Assembly: GCA_033398695.1 (NCBI GenBank)
Contig: JAWKAU010000039.1
Coordinates: 682,001-746,000, forward strand
Length of the DNA stretch: 64,000 nt
Source of the DNA: Orobanche coerulescens
Lineage: Eukaryota > Streptophyta > Magnoliopsida > Lamiales > Orobanchaceae
Direction: 5' to 3'
Made by a program: the position numbers and the translations under genes. The notes beneath the pieces were generated by a model that did not search any database, was not told where the DNA came from, and saw nothing but the letters and a program-made list of their open reading frames with translations. Below, piece after piece: positions 59,319 through 64,000 of the stretch; within the stretch, counting starts at the first letter, position 1, and every line of letters begins with the position of its first letter.

Positions 59319-61686
59319 TGTAATACCCGAGATTTCTGATATATATTTGGAACTTGTGATATTGTAATCGTTGTACTTGATCTGAGTATTATTCTCCGTA
59401 TTTCATAATCCGATGTTGTCGAGCGTATGATTTCATGTTTGTGATTTAAAAATTGTAATTCTGCGCATGTAGCGCACGCTATCGGCTATGTGTAGCGTAC
59501 GCTAACATGGACTCAATAGCGCACGCTACAAAGGAACATTAGCGCACGCTATGCGTGGTCAATTTGATTGAGACGTGCGGTAGGTGAGATCTGGCCGAGG
59601 GACCCTTGTCGGATCGTGTCGGGATGAACCTGGACGACTTTCGGGAAAAGCCGAGTCAACGCCTTAGCGCACGCTACAGGCATGTGCATAGCGCGCGCTA
59701 AGTGCTGAGTCTGATTAAGTCGGTGAGCCGTTAGCGCACGCTACGGCGAGGACTAGCGCGCGCTAATAGCCATTTCTTATAAATAGGATGATCCTATTCG
59801 TGATTTCAGTTCTTTCTTCTCCTATAACCCGAATTCTTACACTTGGAGCATAACTTCCTACATCCTAAACACTTCATATCAACATCCTAGCTCGTGATTG
59901 AGGATCGTATATCATTGGAGATTTGGTGTTCAAGCCTTCGGTGTTGGATTGCTTCGATTTCCTCCGTGTTCTTCAGTACTTTGAGGTAGGTGATTCTTCA
60001 CCATTACTAGTAGTGTTCTAAAGGACGTTTGATCATGCTTATCTTGTCAGTTAGATTCTTAAGTAGTCGAACATCATGTGTAGAAGGATATTTTCGATGT
60101 TTCGATACTTATTCACCGTATAAACCATTGAACCTCTTGGTGTTTGAACTCCTAGCATTTTCTGAAGCTTCAAACCTATTTGTAATCAGTAGATGGATTA
60201 CCTAGTTGTTACGTTTTACACATTGGAATCATGCGTTTTGGAATGTAGGACGAACGGAACTCAGAATATTTTCTTGAAGATCTAGATGAACTATGGTGTT
60301 GTGATGATATACATATATTTGTATCTCATAATCATAGAACTTCCACAAACCTTATTAGCATGATATGCTTGAGGATGACTTGTATTATCACCGTAGAAAT
60401 TCATGAGTTCATCACCATTCAACCCAGTTTTCTGTTAGCAGTATTCTGCCATGCAAGGTTAGCGCACGCTAACATACGTTAGTTAACGTGCGCTATCGGG
60501 GTTAAGTTAACGCACGATACGTACGTAACGTACGTTATGAGATCAGCCGAGTCAAACTGTCAGTCCGTGGCTAGCGTACGCTAGGCTTATACGATAGCGT
60601 ACGCTAACAGGAAGGCTTAGCGCACGTTACGTAGAGTACGTAGCGCACGCTAAGCAGTCCAGGCAGATTGTTTATTTTGAGCTTTTTGGCCGTAGACCGA
60701 ATTGCTAGGCCCTCGTTCGACTTGAGATTATTTGTATATCATTCCTTTTGGTAAGGTTCGAGCTTGTTACGTTGATCGAAGGAGGCGGCCTTCGAGTGTG
60801 TTGAGATCATTGAAGTATTCCATTTCTTGCCATTTCCGAGGCAAGTATCATATGTCGAGTTCGATTTATATTGAAACTTTGATCATGCTTGTGGTTTTGT
60901 TCATGTTGTTGAATATGAGATGTATTTCTGAAATTTCTCGTGGTATTCGTTGTTATTTGTTCGTATTGATGAACATATTGAAATGCATATATGTATGCAT
61001 AGTTGACTGATTTATGGTATAAATGATCCGAGGGGATCATGAGGATCTATGCTGAGGGCGCTGGATCGAATGTCCACCATGCGTTGGTCCGACGGGATCA
61101 TCATGGGGATCTATCTTGAGAACCTTTGGATCGGCTGGACGGGTTTTCCACCATGCGTTGGTCCGACGGGATCATCATGGTGATCTATACCAAGGGTATT
61201 GGATCATTGGATTACCATGTCTTGTGTTGATGGAATCGTGAGGATTCGCATCGTTGGATTCGGTGGCGGAAGTCCGTTTTGCATGTTTTATGATGCATTG
61301 ATGATTTATGTATTACGATACTTGTACTAGCATTGTTTTGCTAACCCCTTCGGGGTGGACATTGTTTTGATGTTCGGGTAGCCGAGGAGCGGGAAGCAAC
61401 CACGATCTGACGGAGACGATGAAATGGCTCAGTGATGTGGTTGATGTTTATTGTTGTTGTGATTTGTCTTCTTGGTCTATTTAGTACTCGAGTACGTCTG
61501 TTTTTAATAACGCCTTTTCGATATGGTTGTATAAGTTAACTCATTTGATCGGTTGAATCAAATTTGTATTTGAACTTCAGTTGTACGATTGGATTATATT
61601 TACACTCTTTTCAAAATTAGCCTGGTAAATCCTTACCTAAAGGGTTTACGGATCTGTAATTATTCCGAATATCTCGGGGTGTTACA
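59319..61686 (+). mobile_element. Solo LTR of the G family
   Basis: 2368 bp from TGTAATACCC to GTGTTACA, flanked by TTTTT on both sides (59314-59318, 61687-61691) and by S2 satellite. No PBS or interior follows, so it is a solo LTR or a duplicated LTR. The palindrome clusters lie near 59463-59775 and 60455-60655, with TATA near 59782. Confidence 0.93.
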
Positions 61687-64000
61687 TTTTTACCCATTTC
61701 TGTTTGTTTTTACACATTTTTTATGCACGTGATATGACCCGAATAAAATTATAACCGATTTAATGAGACCGAACTAATCCAACAACACGATTTACACGTT
61801 TAGTCCCTTTTCATCCGTTTCCATACGCCTTTACCCATTTCTGTTTGTTTTTACACATTTTTTATGCACGTGTTATGACCCGAATAAAATTATAACCGAT
61901 TTAATGAGACCGAACTAATCCAACAACACGATTTACACGTTTAGTCCCTTTTCATCCGTTTACATATGTTTTTACCCATTTCTGTTTGTTTTTACACGTT
62001 TTTTATGCACGTGTTATGACCCGAATAAAATTATAACCGAGTTAATGAGACCGAACTAATCCAACAACACGATTTACACGTTTAGTCCCTTTTCATCCGT
62101 TTCCATACGTTTTTACCCATTTCTGTTTGTTTTTACACATTTTTTATGCACGTGATATGACCCGAATAAAATTATAACCGATTTAATGAGACCGAACTAA
62201 TCCAACAACATGATTTACACGTTCAGTCCCTTTTCATCCGTTTCCATACGTTTTTACCCATTTCTGTTTGTTTTTACACGTTTTTTATGCACGTGTTATG
62301 ACCCGAATAAAATTATAACCGATTTAATGAGACCGAACTAATCCAACAACACGATTTACACGTCTTGTCCCTTTTCATCCGTTTCCATACGTTTTTACCC
62401 ATTTCTGTTTGTTTTTACACGTTTTTTATGCACGTGTTATGACCCGAATAAAATTATAACCGATTTAATGAGACCGAACTAATCCAACAACACGATTTAC
62501 ACGTTTAGTCCCGTTTCATCCGTTTCCATACGTCTTTACACATTTCTGTTTGTTTTTACACGTTTTTTATGCACGTGTTATGACCCGAATAAAATTATAA
62601 CCGATTTAATGAGACCGAACTAATCCAACAACACGATTTACACGTTTAGTCCCTTTTCATCCGTTAACATATGTTTTTACCCATTTCTGTTTGTTTTTAC
62701 ACGTTTTTTATGCACGTGTTATGACCTGAATAAAATTATAACCGAGTTAATGAGACCGAACTAATACAACAACACGATTTACACGTTTAGTCCCTTTTCA
62801 TCCGTTTTCATACGTTTTTACCCATTTCTGTTTGTTTTTACACATTTTTTATGCACGTGATATGACCCGAATAAAATTATAACCGATTTAATGAGACCGA
62901 ACTAATCCAACAACACGATTTACACGTTTAGTCCCTTTTCATCCGTTTCCATTCGTTTTTACCCATTTCTGTTTGTTTTTACACGTTTTTTATGCATGTG
63001 TTATGACCCGAATAAAATTATAACCGATTTAATGAGACCAAACTAATCCAACAACACGATTTACACGTTTAGTCACTTTTCATCCGTTTCCATACGTTTT
63101 TACCCATTTCTGTTTGTTTTTACACATTTTTTATGCACGTGTTATGACCCGAATAAAATTATAACCGATTTAATGAGACCGAACTAATCCAACAACACGA
63201 TTTACACGTTTAGTCCCTTTTCATCCGTTTCCATACGTCTTTACCCATTTCTGTTTGTTTTTACACGTTTTTTATGCACGTGTTATGACCCGAATAAAAT
63301 TATAACCGATTTAATGAGACCGAACTAATCCAACAACACGATTTACACGTTTAGTCCCTTTTCATCCGTTTACATATGTTTTTACCCATTTCTGTTTGTT
63401 TTTACACGTTTTTTATGCACATGTTATGACCTGAATAAAATTATAACCGAGTTAATGAGACCGAACTAATCCAACAACACGATTTACACGTTTAGTCCCT
63501 TTTCATCCGTTTCCATACGTTTTTACCCATTTCTGTTTGTTTTTACACATTTTTTATGAACGTGATATGACCCGAATAAAATTATAACCGATCTAATGAG
63601 ACCGAACTAATCCAACGGCACGATTTACACGTTTAGTCCCTTTTCATCCGTTTCCATACGTTTTTACCCATTTCTGTTTGTTTTTACACGTTTTTTATGC
63701 ACGTGTTATGACCCGAATAAAATTCTAACCGATTTAATGAGACCGAACTAATCCAACAACATGATTTACACGTCTAGTCCCTTTTCATCCGTTTCCATAC
63801 GTTTTTACCCATTTCTGTTTGTTTTTACACGTTTTTTATGAACGTGATATGACCCGAATAAAATTATAACCGAGTTAATGAGACCGAACTAATCCAACAA
63901 CACGATTTACACGTTTAGTCCCTTTTCATCCGTTTCCATACGTTTTTACCCATTTCTGTTTGTTTTTACACATTTTTTATGCACGTGATATGACCCGAAT
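61687..64000. repeat. Satellite S2, second array: 141-bp monomer, about 16.4 copies, runs off the edge
   Basis: The same 141-bp unit as 58328-59318, about 16 copies with few substitutions. Variants include 'acacattttt' or 'acacgttttt', 'gtgatatg' or 'gtgttatg', and 'ccgattta' or 'ccgagtta'. No inserted element or gene is seen. Confidence 0.96.

Noticed and set aside
59319..61686. An independent second insertion of G at the same TTTTT site
   Set aside because: Possible, but the matching order of variant S2 monomers after both LTRs fits duplication better.

Overview
This is a stretch of plant nuclear heterochromatin. I found no intact host gene. Nearly everything is transposable element: a CACTA (En/Spm) DNA transposon, at least five Ty3/gypsy elements whose C-terminal domain resembles that of Tekay/Del chromoviruses, a solo LTR, Ty1/copia fragments and two tandem-satellite arrays. 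The plant origin rests on the CACTA TNP2/TNPA gene pair, an FBD-type F-box gene remnant and initiator-Met-tRNA primer sites. The species cannot be named from the sequence.

Left half. Positions 1-1450 hold the 5' end of a minus-strand gypsy element (D). From about 3443 to 32620 lies one CACTA element, read on the minus strand. It has a 12-exon TNPA-like gene ending in a Ulp1 (C48) protease domain (3443-8633), a TNP2 transposase (9027-12267), an F-box/FBD gene remnant (30759-31669), and subterminal repeats with a terminal CACTACTACA (to 32620). Element A (12322-30325, target duplication TATAT) entered it 55 bp upstream of the TNP2 ATG. A has LTRs of about 2.98 kb and a 3-kb non-coding interior, so it is LARD-like and non-autonomous. 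Element B (14853-23912, target duplication CTTTT, minus strand) is nested in A's 5' LTR and carries a decayed gag-pol.

Middle. The CACTA element ends inside a satellite (S1, monomer about 160 bp, 32621-35929) with higher-order structure. S1 is fused to a truncated minus-strand gag (C, 35930-37033) with its leader and LTR (37529 to about 40005). A 1.5-kb scrap zone follows: copia LTR, inverted A-family LTR tip, copia gag, a gypsy pol end and a gypsy LTR start.

Right half. Element G (plus strand, from 41483, 5' end lost) is split in gag by the complete element E (41712-51916, minus, target duplication ACTTA). G resumes at 51922 and ends with its 3' LTR (55962-58327). A 141-bp satellite (S2) follows, then a second copy of G's LTR (59319-61686), then S2 to the window edge.

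The most unusual signal is shared by LTRs of different families. Just upstream of the TATA box sits an array of 12-14-bp palindromes with two CG sites each. The palindrome sequence differs by family (TTAGCGTGCGCTAA in B, E and G; TTACGGCCGTAA in C; TTACGTACGTAA in A). In four families the last copy lies 10-12 bp from the TATA box. Further downstream the same LTRs share a CCCC-loop-GGGG hairpin before a CAGGT. The order of nesting gives relative ages: S1, then CACTA, then A, then B on the left; S2, then G, then E on the right.
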